DNA of 64,000 bases, taken from contig NZ_JACCBB010000001.1 in the NCBI RefSeq assembly GCF_013409345.1, forward strand, positions 1,240,001 through 1,304,000, in the 5' to 3' direction. The notes under the pieces were generated by a model. The model was not told the origin of the DNA and ran no database searches. It saw nothing but the letters and a program-made list of their open reading frames with translations. Positions 16,597 through 25,005 of this stretch are shown piece by piece. Source of the DNA: Kineococcus aurantiacus. GTDB taxonomy: Bacteria; Actinomycetota; Actinomycetes; Actinomycetales; Kineococcaceae. The translations under genes were made by a program, and so were the position numbers. Every line of letters starts with the position of its first letter. Position 1 is the first letter of the stretch.

Positions 16597-18201
16597 GTGA
16601 GCGAACCCCTGCTGCAGGTGCAGGACCTGTCGGTGGCCTACGGCCGCACCCGGGTCGTGTCCGACGTCTCCTTCGAGATTCCCGTGGGCGGCAGCCTCGC
16701 CCTCATCGGCGAGTCCGGGTCGGGCAAGTCGACCATCGCCCGTTCCGTCCTGCGCCTGCTGCCCCGCCACCAGGCCCGCGCCTCCGGGGCCGTCCGGCTG
16801 CACGGCACCGACGTCCTGTCGATCCCCGAGCGCCGGTTCCGCCCGTTGCGCGGGCGCACCCTCGGGTTCGTCCCGCAGGACCCGGCGACCTCGCTCAACG
16901 CCGTGCGCCGCATCGGGTCCCAGGCCCAGGAGGCCGCGGCCCTCACGGGTGAGCGGGACCGTCGCGCGCGCCGTCGCGCCGTCCTGGACGTGTTCGAGCG
17001 GGTGGGCCTGCCCGACGCCGAGCGCGTCTACGACGCCTACCCGCACGAGCTGTCCGGCGGGATGCTGCAGCGCGTCCTCATCGGGCTCACCGTGCTGCCC
17101 CGACCGGACCTGCTCGTGGCCGACGAACCCACCAGCGCCCTCGACGTGACCGTCCAGCGCCGCGTCCTGGACCTGCTGACCGGGCTGCGCACCGAGCTGG
17201 GCATCGGGTTGCTGCTCATCACCCACGACCTCGCCGTCGCCGCCGAGCGCACCGACCGGATCGTCGTGCTGCGCGAGGGCCGGGTCGAGGAGGCGGGCCC
17301 GACCGCCCAGGTGTTCACCGCCCCCCGCTCGCAGTACGCCCGCGACCTGCAGGCCGACGTGCCCGCCCTCAACCCGGACCGCTACCGAGGGGACCGGGTC
17401 CCCTCGCCGGGGCCGGCCCGGCTGGAGCTGCGCGGGGTCACCAAGACGTTCGCCACGGGCACCCGCGCCCTGGACGACGTGTCGTTCTCCGTCCCCGCCG
17501 GCACCACCCACGCCCTCGTCGGGGAGTCCGGGTCCGGCAAGACGACCGCGGTGCGGGTCCTGCTGGGCCTGGAGCAGCCCGACGCCGGGCAGGTGCTGGT
17601 CGCCGGGGAGGAGGTGCAGGGGCGCTCGCACGCGCAGCTGCGCGGCACGCGCCGGCACCTGCAGCTCGTCTACCAGAACCCCTTCACGTCGCTGGACCCC
17701 ACGTGGCGGCTGGACGCGCTCGTGCGCGAACCGCTGGACCGGTACGGGATCGGCGACCGCGCCGAGCGCGAGCGCCGGGTGGCGCACGCGCTGACCGCGG
17801 TGGGGCTCGCCGAGCACCTGTGGCGGCGACGGCCGACCGCGCTGTCCGGCGGGCAGCGCCAGCGCGTGGCGATCGCACGCTCGCTCGTGCTGCGCCCCGA
17901 CGTCGTCGTCCTCGACGAGCCGACGTCCGCGCTCGACGTCTCGGTGCAGGCCGACATCGTGGAGGTCCTCGTGGCGCTGCAGCGGGACCTGGGCCTGACG
18001 TACCTGTTCGTCTCCCACGACCTGGCGCTCGTGCGGCAGTTCGCCGACACCGTCACCGTGCTGCGGCACGGCCGCGTGGTCGAGGAGGGGCCCGTCGAAC
18101 GCGTCCTCACCGACCCGCGCGAGGAGTACACCAAGGCCCTCGTCGCGGCGGTCCCGCGTCCCGCGCTGCCCGCCGAACCCGCCCTCGGAACCTGGAGGTA
18201 G
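16597..18201 (+). CDS. Fused double ABC ATPase (DppD-DppF type)
   Basis: 534 aa containing two complete nucleotide-binding domains in one chain. Domain 1 (about 1-260) has Walker A GESGSGKST, signature LSGGMLQRVLIGLT and Walker [14 protein letters not shown]. Domain 2 (about 270-530) has GESGSGKTT, LSGGQRQRVAIARS and [14 protein letters not shown] short oligopeptide-transporter segment (TAQVFTAPRSQYARDLQADVP) links them. Most systems use two separate proteins; the fused form is common in actinomycetes and in opine/glutathione-type systems. It energises the importer encoded just upstream and precedes the riboflavin kinase gene by 4 nt. Confidence 0.93.
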   Translation: MSEPLLQVQDLSVAYGRTRVVSDVSFEIPVGGSLALIGESGSGKSTIARSVLRLLPRHQARASGAVRLHGTDVLSIPERRFRPLRGRTLGFVPQDPATSLNAVRRIGSQAQEAAALTGERDRRARRRAVLDVFERVGLPDAERVYDAYPHELSGGMLQRVLIGLTVLPRPDLLVADEPTSALDVTVQRRVLDLLTGLRTELGIGLLLITHDLAVAAERTDRIVVLREGRVEEAGPTAQVFTAPRSQYARDLQADVPALNPDRYRGDRVPSPGPARLELRGVTKTFATGTRALDDVSFSVPAGTTHALVGESGSGKTTAVRVLLGLEQPDAGQVLVAGEEVQGRSHAQLRGTRRHLQLVYQNPFTSLDPTWRLDALVREPLDRYGIGDRAERERRVAHALTAVGLAEHLWRRRPTALSGGQRQRVAIARSLVLRPDVVVLDEPTSALDVSVQADIVEVLVALQRDLGLTYLFVSHDLALVRQFADTVTVLRHGRVVEEGPVERVLTDPREEYTKALVAAVPRPALPAEPALGTWR

Positions 18202-18205
18202 TCCC

Positions 18206-18649
18206 GTGTCCCTGCGCGTCCCCGGTCCCCGCACCCGGACCGGCCCGCCCGCCGCGGTGGTCCCCGCCGTGCTCCGGGGGGTCGTCGAGCACGGCGACGC
18301 CCGCGGCCGGCTCCTGGGGTTCCCGACCGCCAACGTGACGATCACCGGGACCGGCCCGGCCGACGGCGTGTGGGCCGGGACCGTCCAGGTCGACCCCGGC
18401 CAGGACGGCCCCGTGCACGTCGCCGCGGTCTCGGTGGGCCGCCGGCCCACGTACTACGCCGACGGGGAGCGGCTGCTGGAGGCGTTCCTGCTCGACGTCA
18501 CCCTGGACCTGTACGACCACGAGGTCCTCGTGACCCTGCACCGGCACCTGCGCCCGCAGCTGGCGTTCGCGGGGTCGGACGAGCTCGTCGAGCAGATGCA
18601 CCGCGACGTCGCCGCGACACGCGAGTGGGCCGCCGCGGCGGTCCGCTGA
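18206..18649 (+). CDS. Stand-alone riboflavin kinase domain protein
   Basis: 147 aa from GTG at 18206; TGGAGG precedes it within the ATPase gene's end. LRGVVEHGDARGRLLGFPTANVTI holds the riboflavin-kinase signature (G-R-x-x-G-F-P-T-A-N), followed by ADGVWAGTVQV, SVGRRPTYYADGERLLEAFLLD and DLYDHEVLVTLHRHLRPQLAF, matching the C-terminal kinase half of RibF. The N-terminal FMN adenylyltransferase half is absent, so it should make FMN from riboflavin and ATP but not FAD. It is the last gene of a SAM-riboswitch importer operon. This suggests FMN supply for a flavin-dependent (FMNH2-using) sulfur-compound monooxygenase encoded elsewhere. Confidence 0.85.
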   Translation: MSLRVPGPRTRTGPPAAVVPAVLRGVVEHGDARGRLLGFPTANVTITGTGPADGVWAGTVQVDPGQDGPVHVAAVSVGRRPTYYADGERLLEAFLLDVTLDLYDHEVLVTLHRHLRPQLAFAGSDELVEQMHRDVAATREWAAAAVR

Positions 18650-18660
18650 CGTCGTCCCGG

Positions 18661-18740
18661 GGTCGGTGGGGTTCGCACCGTTGTGACAACGCTGCCGGTG
18701 AACGCGAGCGTTGTCACAACGATCCGAACCCCGACCGACC
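18661..18740. repeat. Long imperfect inverted repeat with nested palindromes
   Basis: The left arm (18661-18693) and right arm (18707-18740) match over about 33 bp with a few mismatches or a 1-nt bulge and a 13-nt loop. The inner 15 bp match perfectly. Each arm also contains its own 6+1+6 palindrome (CGTTGTGACAACG left, CGTTGTCACAACG right). It follows the riboflavin kinase stop by 11 bp and precedes a GNAT gene by 40 bp. It may terminate the S-box operon, or the twin palindromes may be operators for a dimeric regulator such as the LacI protein encoded 360 bp away. Confidence 0.75.
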
Positions 18741-18780
18741 CGCGCGGAAGCCTCCCGGCGCCCGCGGTGTTGGCACCGGC

Positions 18781-19071
18781 ATGAGCACCGCTGACGACCT
18801 GGTCGTGACGCACGACGAGCAGGCGCACCGCTGGGAGGGCCGGCTCGACGGGGAGGTCGTCGCGCTCGCGGACTACGTCCCGCGGGGGTCCTCGATCGCG
18901 ATGGTCCACACCGAGGTCGACCCGCGGCACGAGAACCAGGGGCTGGCCACGAAGGTCGTGGACGCTGCCCTGGCCGACGTCCGCGCCCGGGGCCTGAAGG
19001 TCGTGCCCGCGTGCTCGTTCGTGCGCCTGCACGTGCGGCGGCACGCCGAGGAGTACGCCGACATCCTCTGA
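18781..19071 (+). CDS. Small GNAT-like N-acetyltransferase (Gcn5-related, YjdJ type)
   Basis: 96 aa from ATG at 18781. The whole protein is a mini GNAT domain (PF14542 type): DEQAHRWEGRLDGEVVALADYV, then AMVHTEVDPRHENQGLATKVVDAALADVRARGLKVVPACSFVRLHVRRHAEEYADIL. The H-x-N-x-G-L-A loop corresponds to the acetyl-CoA pyrophosphate loop, and the conserved Cys-Ser/Pro-x-V and final H-x-E-Y are typical. Targets of this group are mostly unknown. It lies just downstream of the inverted repeat at 18661-18740 and 25 bp before the LacI gene on the same strand. Confidence 0.87.
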   Translation: MSTADDLVVTHDEQAHRWEGRLDGEVVALADYVPRGSSIAMVHTEVDPRHENQGLATKVVDAALADVRARGLKVVPACSFVRLHVRRHAEEYADIL

Positions 19072-19096
19072 GCACCGGACAGGGCACGATGTCCCC

Positions 19097-20176
19097 GTGG
19101 TCAACGCACAACCGCGACGTCGCGCCCGCCGCAGCCGCCCCGACGGGCCGGTGACGCTGGACGACGTCGCCCGCGAGGCGGGGGTCTCCCTCGCGACCGC
19201 GTCACGGGTGCTGAACGGCAGCACCCGCGTCGTCGGGGAGGCGCTGCGCGAACGCGTGCACGCCGCCGCGGCCCGGCTGGACTACAGCGCCAACGCTCAG
19301 GCCCAGGCGATGGCGCGGGGCCGTTCCGACGTCGTCGGGCTCGTCGTCCACGACATCGCCGACCCGTACTTCTCGTCCCTGGCGGCGGGGGTCATGAACG
19401 CCGCCGAGGGTTCGGGGGCCATCGTGACCCTCTCGGTCAGCCGCGGCGACGCCGCCCGCGAGGTGGCGCACGTGGCCGCGCTGCGCCGCCAGCGGGTGCG
19501 CGCGGTGATCCTCGCCGGGTCCCGCTGGGCCGACGGCGCGAGCACCGACGCCCTGCGCGCCGAGCTCGAGGCGTTCCGCGCCGGCGGCGGGATCGTCGCC
19601 GCCGCCACGCAGGACCTCCTCGGGGTCGACAGCGTGCTGGTCGACAACGCCGGGGGCGCGCGGCGGCTGGCCGAGGCCGTCGTCGGCCTGGGGTACCGGG
19701 AGTTCCTGCTGCTGGAGGGGCCCGGGGACCTGCTGACCGCCCGCGAGCGCGCCGAGGGGTTCCTGGCGGGGCTGGCCGCCCACGGCCTGGCGCCGGTGCA
19801 CCGGCTGAGCGCCCCGTTCACCCGCGACGGCGCCTACGACGGCGTGGCGGAGTTCCTGGCCCGCGACCCGTTGCCGCGCACCGCAGGACGTCCCCCGGTG
19901 CTGCTGGCGGCGAACGACGTCATGGCGGTGGGGGCCGTCGCGGCGGCCCGGGACGCCGGGCTGGACGTGCCGCGCGACCTGGCCGTGGCCGGTTTCGACG
20001 ACATCCCCACCCTGCGCGACATCGCCCCCGCGCTGACCACCGTCCGCCTGCCCCTGACCGACATCGGCGGCCGGTTGTTCGCCCTGGTCGACTCCGCCGA
20101 CGGCGGCGCGGCCCGCCGCGAGCACGTCGAGGGCGAGGTCCTGGTGCGGGCGAGCACCCCGGACCTGCGGGGCTGA
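19097..20176 (+). CDS. LacI family transcriptional regulator
   Basis: 359 aa from GTG at 19097. The N-terminal helix-turn-helix reads VTLDDVAREAGVSLATASRVLNGSTRVVGEALRERV and is followed by the hinge helix region RLDYSANAQAQAMARGRS. The periplasmic-binding-protein-like effector domain starts with VVGLVVHDIADPYFSSLAAGVMNAAE and includes LLAANDVMAVGAVAAARDAGLDVPRDLAVAGFDDIPTLRDIAPALTTVRLP, typical of sugar-responsive repressors. Its effector is unknown. No sugar operon adjoins it directly; candidate operators are the nested palindromes upstream at 18661-18740. Its 3' end lies in a short tandem repeat. Confidence 0.93.
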   Translation: MVNAQPRRRARRSRPDGPVTLDDVAREAGVSLATASRVLNGSTRVVGEALRERVHAAAARLDYSANAQAQAMARGRSDVVGLVVHDIADPYFSSLAAGVMNAAEGSGAIVTLSVSRGDAAREVAHVAALRRQRVRAVILAGSRWADGASTDALRAELEAFRAGGGIVAAATQDLLGVDSVLVDNAGGARRLAEAVVGLGYREFLLLEGPGDLLTARERAEGFLAGLAAHGLAPVHRLSAPFTRDGAYDGVAEFLARDPLPRTAGRPPVLLAANDVMAVGAVAAARDAGLDVPRDLAVAGFDDIPTLRDIAPALTTVRLPLTDIGGRLFALVDSADGGAARREHVEGEVLVRASTPDLRG

Positions 20177-20211
20177 CGACCTGCGGGGCTGACGGCCTGC
20201 GGGGCTGACGA
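20165..20211 (+). repeat. Short tandem repeat at the 3' end of the LacI gene
   Basis: Three near-identical 16-bp units (GACCTGCGGGGCTGAC, with one G-for-A change) overlap the LacI stop codon. Each unit contains a TGA, so the stop is reiterated downstream. Likely replication slippage; no function is evident. Confidence 0.7.
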
Positions 20212-20260
20212 CCCGGTCGACGCGGGTTCCGCGGACGGCCGGGCCGTGGAACCATCGTCC

Positions 20261-21484
20261 ATGGACGCCGAGGACCGACCGCGACCCACCGCGCCCGCAC
20301 CGCTCGACGTTCCCGGGGGTGTGCCCCGGGACGTGCCCGACGACCTGGCCGGGCGGGTCGTCACCCTCCTGGGTTCCCCCGACGTCCCCGGGGAGGTCGG
20401 CGACCGGTTGCGCCGGCTCCTGCACGACCTGCCCGCGCGCCGGGACCGCGCGTGGCGGGAGGAGGTGCAGCACCTGCGCACCGTGGCCTCCGTCCCCTGG
20501 CTGCGCGCCCCGCAGGGGTGGCGGGAGCACCGGGACCTCAGCGCGGCGGTGGACCGGGAGCTGCACCGGCACCGCGGTGCGCGTCACGCCGGGCAGGTGT
20601 TCGTGGAACACGCCGCGCTGCGGGCGTTCCGCAACCGCCCCGCGGTGCGCTCGGGGTCCGGTGGCCGGCTGGGGACGGCGATGCTGCTCGTCGGTCCGCC
20701 CGGGGTCGGCAAGACGCGGCTGGCCGGGGAACTGGCCCGGGCCGCCGGCACGGGTTTCAGCACGATCGGCCTGGCCGGGCAGTCGGACGGCACGGCCCTG
20801 CGGGGTTTCCCCCGGACGTACGCGCGGTCCCAGCCCTCGGTGGTGACGACGGCCCTGGTGCGCGCGGGCCGGCGCGACGCGGTGATCCTGCTCGACGAGG
20901 TCGACAAGCTCGGCCCCGGCGGGTCCGAGGGCCGGCCCGCGGACGCGCTCCTGGAGGTCCTCGACGGTCGCGGGGAGTTCCGCGACGACCACCTGGACCT
21001 CCCGCTGCCGTTGTCGGAGGTGTGCTGGATCGCGACCGCGAACGACCTCGGCGCGGTTCCCGCGCCGCTGCTGGACCGCGTGGAGGTCGTCCACGTCACC
21101 GGGTTCGCCCGCCTCGAGCGCGAACTGCTCGTCGTCGAGCGGCTGTGGCCGCAGGTCCTGCAGGACGTGGGCCTGTGGCCCGTCGACGGCGTCCGGCCCG
21201 AGACCCGTCTCGTCCTGCGCCCCAGCGCGGCGCGGCTGCTCGCCGCGGGCAGCGGGACGCGCGACGAGGAGGGGCTGCGGACCACCGAGCGGCGCCTGCA
21301 CCGGCTGCTGGCCGTCCTCGCCGCGCGGATCCCGCACGCCCTGGAACTGCTGGTCCGCCGGCCGGAGGTGCCCGCGCTGGAGATCGACGAGGGTGCCGTC
21401 GCCGACCTCCTGCCCGAGCTGCGGGCGCACCGGGACCCCGGCGAGGTCGGCGGGCCGGGACCGATGCGGTTCGGCTACCTGTAG
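20261..21484 (+). CDS. Lon-like AAA+ ATPase without protease domain
   Basis: 407 aa from ATG at 20261; a GTG 15 nt upstream is an alternative and neither has a strong ribosome site. Residues about 145-330 match the Lon AAA module: Walker A GPPGVGKTRLAGELA, the Lon-type GTALRGFPRTYARSQPSVVTTALVRAG, Walker B VILLDEVDKLG, ALLEVLDGRGEFRDDHLDLPLPLSEVCWIATANDL and PAPLLDRVEVVHVTGF. The C-terminus ends at MRFGYL, which aligns with the AAA/protease boundary of Lon (consensus near R-F-R-Y). The Ser-Lys protease domain is absent, and the N-terminal about 100 residues do not resemble Lon's substrate domain. It may act as an unfoldase or adaptor. The partner is unknown. Confidence 0.78.
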   Translation: MDAEDRPRPTAPAPLDVPGGVPRDVPDDLAGRVVTLLGSPDVPGEVGDRLRRLLHDLPARRDRAWREEVQHLRTVASVPWLRAPQGWREHRDLSAAVDRELHRHRGARHAGQVFVEHAALRAFRNRPAVRSGSGGRLGTAMLLVGPPGVGKTRLAGELARAAGTGFSTIGLAGQSDGTALRGFPRTYARSQPSVVTTALVRAGRRDAVILLDEVDKLGPGGSEGRPADALLEVLDGRGEFRDDHLDLPLPLSEVCWIATANDLGAVPAPLLDRVEVVHVTGFARLERELLVVERLWPQVLQDVGLWPVDGVRPETRLVLRPSAARLLAAGSGTRDEEGLRTTERRLHRLLAVLAARIPHALELLVRRPEVPALEIDEGAVADLLPELRAHRDPGEVGGPGPMRFGYL

Positions 21485-21508
21485 GGCGGGTCGCCCGTCA
21501 GCGGCCCG

Positions 21509-23410
21509 TCAGCTCAGCCACGTCAGCGGTGAGGAGCTCAGCGGCCGCCAGTCGGGCGTCGTCCCGCCCAGGACCATGAGCAGCGCGGCGAACGCGACGA
21601 GCAGCAGGACGCCGATCGCGACGCCCGTCTCCCGCTCACCGCGCAGGACGCTGCGGACGGCGGTCCGGGTGCCCCGCTGCAGCGACCGGCCGCCGGGACC
21701 GTGCCAGGCGACGAGGGTCCCGGCCAGGCCGCTGAGGGCCAGGGTCCACGGGCTGGCGTACCCGCCGAGGAAACCCCGCCCGAAGGTGCCGAGGATGAAG
21801 GCGACGCTCACCCCGACGAGCAGCGGGATGATCGAGGCGAACACCGTCGACAGGGCCGCGCGCAGCGCGTGCCACGGTGTCGCGGCCCCCACGGCGAGGG
21901 CGTCGGTGGACCGCGGGCCGGCCTCCCAGCGCCGGCGGAACAACCCGGCCGCGGCGCGGTCGACGGTGCGGGCGAGCGTGGCGCCCGCGACGGCGAGGAC
22001 GACCCCGGCGGCCGGGGCCACGGCGAACACCCCCAGCAGCGCGAGCAGCCCGGCGAGCAGCGTCCAGGACCGTTGCGGGCGCGCGGGTTCGCCGTTGGTG
22101 CCCAGGCGCGGCGCGGGTTCGGCGGGCCGGCCCGCGGGGTGCTGGGGGTGGGGCTGGGCTGCGGCCGGCTGCTGCGGGCCGGGGCCCGGCACGCGCGGGA
22201 TCCAGCCGGGGGGTGCCTGCTGGGCGGGCGGGCGCTGGGCGGCGGGCTGCGGGAAGGGGGCGGTCGGCGGGGCCGGCCGGACGGGCGGCAGCACGCTGGT
22301 CGCCTCGGCGGAGGACTCGGCGGAGGGCCCGGCGGGCGGCACGGCGGGCAGCTGCGCCGTCCCGCCGGGCGCCTCGTCGGCGATGAGCGACTCGAACCGC
22401 GAGCGCGGCGCCCGCTGCGGCGGGGCCGCGGGCGCGGGCACCGCGGTGGTGCGGGCCGCGTGGTCGGTGCGGGCCTGCGGGCCGGTCGTCGCGCCGTCCA
22501 GGGCCCGCAGCAGCGCCTCGGGGTGCGGGCGGTGCGCCGGGTTGACCGCGAGCGCCGCGAGGATGGGCCCGCGCAGGTCGGCGGGCACCCCGGACAGGTC
22601 GACGTCGGCGCGGCGGACGCGGTCGAGGACGACCTCCATGGGGCCGCCGCCGAAGGGCGGGCGGCCGCTGGCGGCGTAGGCGACGGTGGCGGCCCAGCCC
22701 CACCAGTCGGTGGCCGGGGACACGAGCCCGCCGGCGACGACCTCCGGCGAGAGGTACCCGGGGGTGCCCATGACGAGGCCGGTGGAGGTGAGCCGGACGT
22801 CGTCGGCGACGTGGGCGATGCCGAAGTCGATGACGACGGGCAGGCCGTCCAGGAGCAGGACGTTGCTGGGCTTGAGGTCGCGGTGCACGACGCCGGCGGC
22901 GTGGATGGCGTGCAGGGCCTCGGCCAGGCCGTGGCCGAGGTCGCGCAGGGTGCTGCCGCGCAGCGGTCCCCGCGTCTGGACGACGGTCTCCAGCGGCGGG
23001 CCGGGCACGTAGCGGGTCACGAGGTGGGGCCACTGGCCGTCGACGTCGGCGGCGAGGACCTCGGCCACGCGCGGGGAGCGGACCCGTTCGAGGGTGGCGA
23101 CCTCGCGGGCCAGCCGCTGGCGGGCCTGCGGGTCGGCGGCGATGTGCGGTTTGAGGACCTTCAGGGCGACGGCGCGGTGCTCGTCGTCGAGGCCGAGGTA
23201 GACGATGCCCATGCCGCCCTGGCCGATCTCGCGGTCGAGGCGGTAGGGGCCGAGCCGGTCGCCGGGGGCGGGCGCGTGCAGGTGGGGGCGCCAGTCCTGG
23301 GCGGGGGTGGGCTCCACCCGCAGGTCCGGGCGGGGACCGGGGCCACCCGCGCCCGTGTCGACGGCGCGCGTGCGCGCCTCGCCGCCGGAGTGCGGGTAGG
23401 GGGTGACCAC
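21509..23410 (-). CDS. Membrane-anchored Ser/Thr protein kinase (PknB-like kinase domain)
   Basis: 633 aa from GTG at 23410. The kinase domain (about 45-310) is complete: Gly loop IGQGGMGIVYLG, VAL-K-VLK, catalytic HRDLKPSNVLL, DFG (VIDFGIAHV), GTPGYLSPEV and DWWGWAATVAYAASGRPPF. A long Pro/Ala-rich linker (about 310-430) leads to several membrane helices (about 440-630: LLAGLLALLGVFAVAPAAGVVLAVAGA, FASIIPLLVGVSVAFILGT, VAIGVLLLVAFAALLMVL). No PASTA repeats are present. It phosphorylates proteins on Ser/Thr; targets are unknown. It converges with the Lon-like gene, with only about 24 bp between the stops, and is divergent from otsA. Confidence 0.92.
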   Translation of the reverse strand: MVTPYPHSGGEARTRAVDTGAGGPGPRPDLRVEPTPAQDWRPHLHAPAPGDRLGPYRLDREIGQGGMGIVYLGLDDEHRAVALKVLKPHIAADPQARQRLAREVATLERVRSPRVAEVLAADVDGQWPHLVTRYVPGPPLETVVQTRGPLRGSTLRDLGHGLAEALHAIHAAGVVHRDLKPSNVLLLDGLPVVIDFGIAHVADDVRLTSTGLVMGTPGYLSPEVVAGGLVSPATDWWGWAATVAYAASGRPPFGGGPMEVVLDRVRRADVDLSGVPADLRGPILAALAVNPAHRPHPEALLRALDGATTGPQARTDHAARTTAVPAPAAPPQRAPRSRFESLIADEAPGGTAQLPAVPPAGPSAESSAEATSVLPPVRPAPPTAPFPQPAAQRPPAQQAPPGWIPRVPGPGPQQPAAAQPHPQHPAGRPAEPAPRLGTNGEPARPQRSWTLLAGLLALLGVFAVAPAAGVVLAVAGATLARTVDRAAAGLFRRRWEAGPRSTDALAVGAATPWHALRAALSTVFASIIPLLVGVSVAFILGTFGRGFLGGYASPWTLALSGLAGTLVAWHGPGGRSLQRGTRTAVRSVLRGERETGVAIGVLLLVAFAALLMVLGGTTPDWRPLSSSPLTWLS

Positions 23411-23580
23411 GCCCCCACGGTACGGCAGGCGGGCGCGCCCGCCGGGGCGCGCACGGGCTCTTCACACGGTCGTGATCGCCGCGGGACGGAGCGCTCACGC
23501 CCCGCGGTGGGGATCACGGCGGGTGCTCACGCGCGGTCACCGATAGGGTCGCCGCACAGCTACCCCGAGGAGGATCACCC

Positions 23581-25005
23581 GTGGCCGGCGATTACGACCT
23601 GGTGGTGGTGGCCAACCGGCTCCCGGTGGACCGCGTGGAGGAGCCCGACGGTTCGACGTCGTGGCGGCGCAGCCCCGGTGGTCTGGTGACCGCGCTGGAA
23701 CCGGTGATGCAGCGCGAGGACGGCGCGTGGGTCGGGTGGGCCGGTGCGCCCGGCGAGCCGCCGGAGCCGTTCGACGCCGAGGGCGTGCGCTGCGTCCCCA
23801 TCGGCCTGTCCGCGGAGGAGGTCGAGGACTACTACGAGGGCTTCTCCAACGGCACGCTGTGGCCGCTGTACCACGACGTGATCGTGGCGCCGGGCTACCA
23901 CCGCAGCTGGTGGGAGGCGTACGTGCGCGTCAACGAGCGGTTCGCCGAGGCCGCGGCCGAGCAGGCCGCCGAGGGCGCGACGGTCTGGGTGCAGGACTAC
24001 CAGCTGCAGCTGGTGCCGCGGATGCTGCGCCGGCGACGGCCGGACCTGCGCATCGGGTTCTTCAACCACATCCCGTTCCCGCCGTTCGAGATCTTCGCGC
24101 AGCTGCCGTGGCGCAAGGCGATCATCGACGGGCTGCTGGGCGCGGACCTGGTCGGTTTCCAGCGCGCGGCCGACGCCAGCAACTTCACGCGCGCGTGCCG
24201 CCGGGCCTCGAACCTGCCGGCGCGCTCGGGCCGCATCCGGCTCGACGACGAGGGCGGCCGCGAGGTGCGGGCCGCGTCGTTCCCCATCTCCATCGACTTC
24301 GGCGCGCTGGACGAGCTGGCCCAGCGCGAGGACGTCAAGGCGCGGGCGGCGGAGATCCGCCGCGACCTGGGCAACCCCGAGCACGTCCTGCTGGGGGTGG
24401 ACCGGCTGGACTACACCAAGGGGATCCTGCACCGGCTCAAGGCGTTCGAGGAGCTGCTCGACGACGGCGCGGTCAAGGTCGAGGAGGCCTCCCTCATCCA
24501 GGTGGCGACGCCGTCGCGCGAGCGCGTCGAGCAGTACATCCAGCTGCGCCAGGACGTCGAGGTGACGGTCGGGCGGGTCAACGGCACCCACGGGACGATC
24601 GGGAACACCGCGGTGCACTACCTGCACCACTCCTACGGCAAGGAGGAGATGGCGGCGCTGTTCCTCGCGGCGGACGTCATGCTGGTGACGGCGCTGCGCG
24701 ACGGCATGAACCTCGTCGCCAAGGAGTACGTCGCGGCCCGCCACGACGAGCGCGGGGTGCTGGTGCTCAGCGAGTTCACCGGCGCCGCGGACGAGCTGGG
24801 GCAGGCCCTCATGGTCAACCCGCACGACATCGACGGGCTGAAGGGGACGATGCTGCGGGCGCTGCGGATGTCCTCGCGCGAGTCCGGCCGCCGCATGCGG
24901 TCGATGCGCCGGCGCGTCGCCGAGCACGACGTGCAGCGGTGGGCGGCGTCGTTCCTGCAGGCCCTCGGTGAGCACGCGTCGCGGTCGGGGGCGGGCCGGG
25001 AGTGA
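23581..25005 (+). CDS. otsA: Trehalose-6-phosphate synthase (GT20)
   Basis: 474 aa from GTG at 23581 (GAGGAGGATCACCC before it). Family signatures: [11 protein letters not shown] at the N-terminus, [12 protein letters not shown] (UDP/phosphate loop), [47 protein letters not shown] and [17 protein letters not shown] near the nucleotide-sugar site. It makes trehalose 6-phosphate from glucose 6-phosphate and a nucleotide glucose (GDP- or UDP-glucose in actinomycetes) in the cytosol. It overlaps otsB by 4 bp, so the two-step OtsAB route is translationally coupled. Trehalose gives osmotic and desiccation protection. A -10-like TAGGGT (23544-23549) lies upstream. Confidence 0.95.
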   Translation: MAGDYDLVVVANRLPVDRVEEPDGSTSWRRSPGGLVTALEPVMQREDGAWVGWAGAPGEPPEPFDAEGVRCVPIGLSAEEVEDYYEGFSNGTLWPLYHDVIVAPGYHRSWWEAYVRVNERFAEAAAEQAAEGATVWVQDYQLQLVPRMLRRRRPDLRIGFFNHIPFPPFEIFAQLPWRKAIIDGLLGADLVGFQRAADASNFTRACRRASNLPARSGRIRLDDEGGREVRAASFPISIDFGALDELAQREDVKARAAEIRRDLGNPEHVLLGVDRLDYTKGILHRLKAFEELLDDGAVKVEEASLIQVATPSRERVEQYIQLRQDVEVTVGRVNGTHGTIGNTAVHYLHHSYGKEEMAALFLAADVMLVTALRDGMNLVAKEYVAARHDERGVLVLSEFTGAADELGQALMVNPHDIDGLKGTMLRALRMSSRESGRRMRSMRRRVAEHDVQRWAASFLQALGEHASRSGAGRE

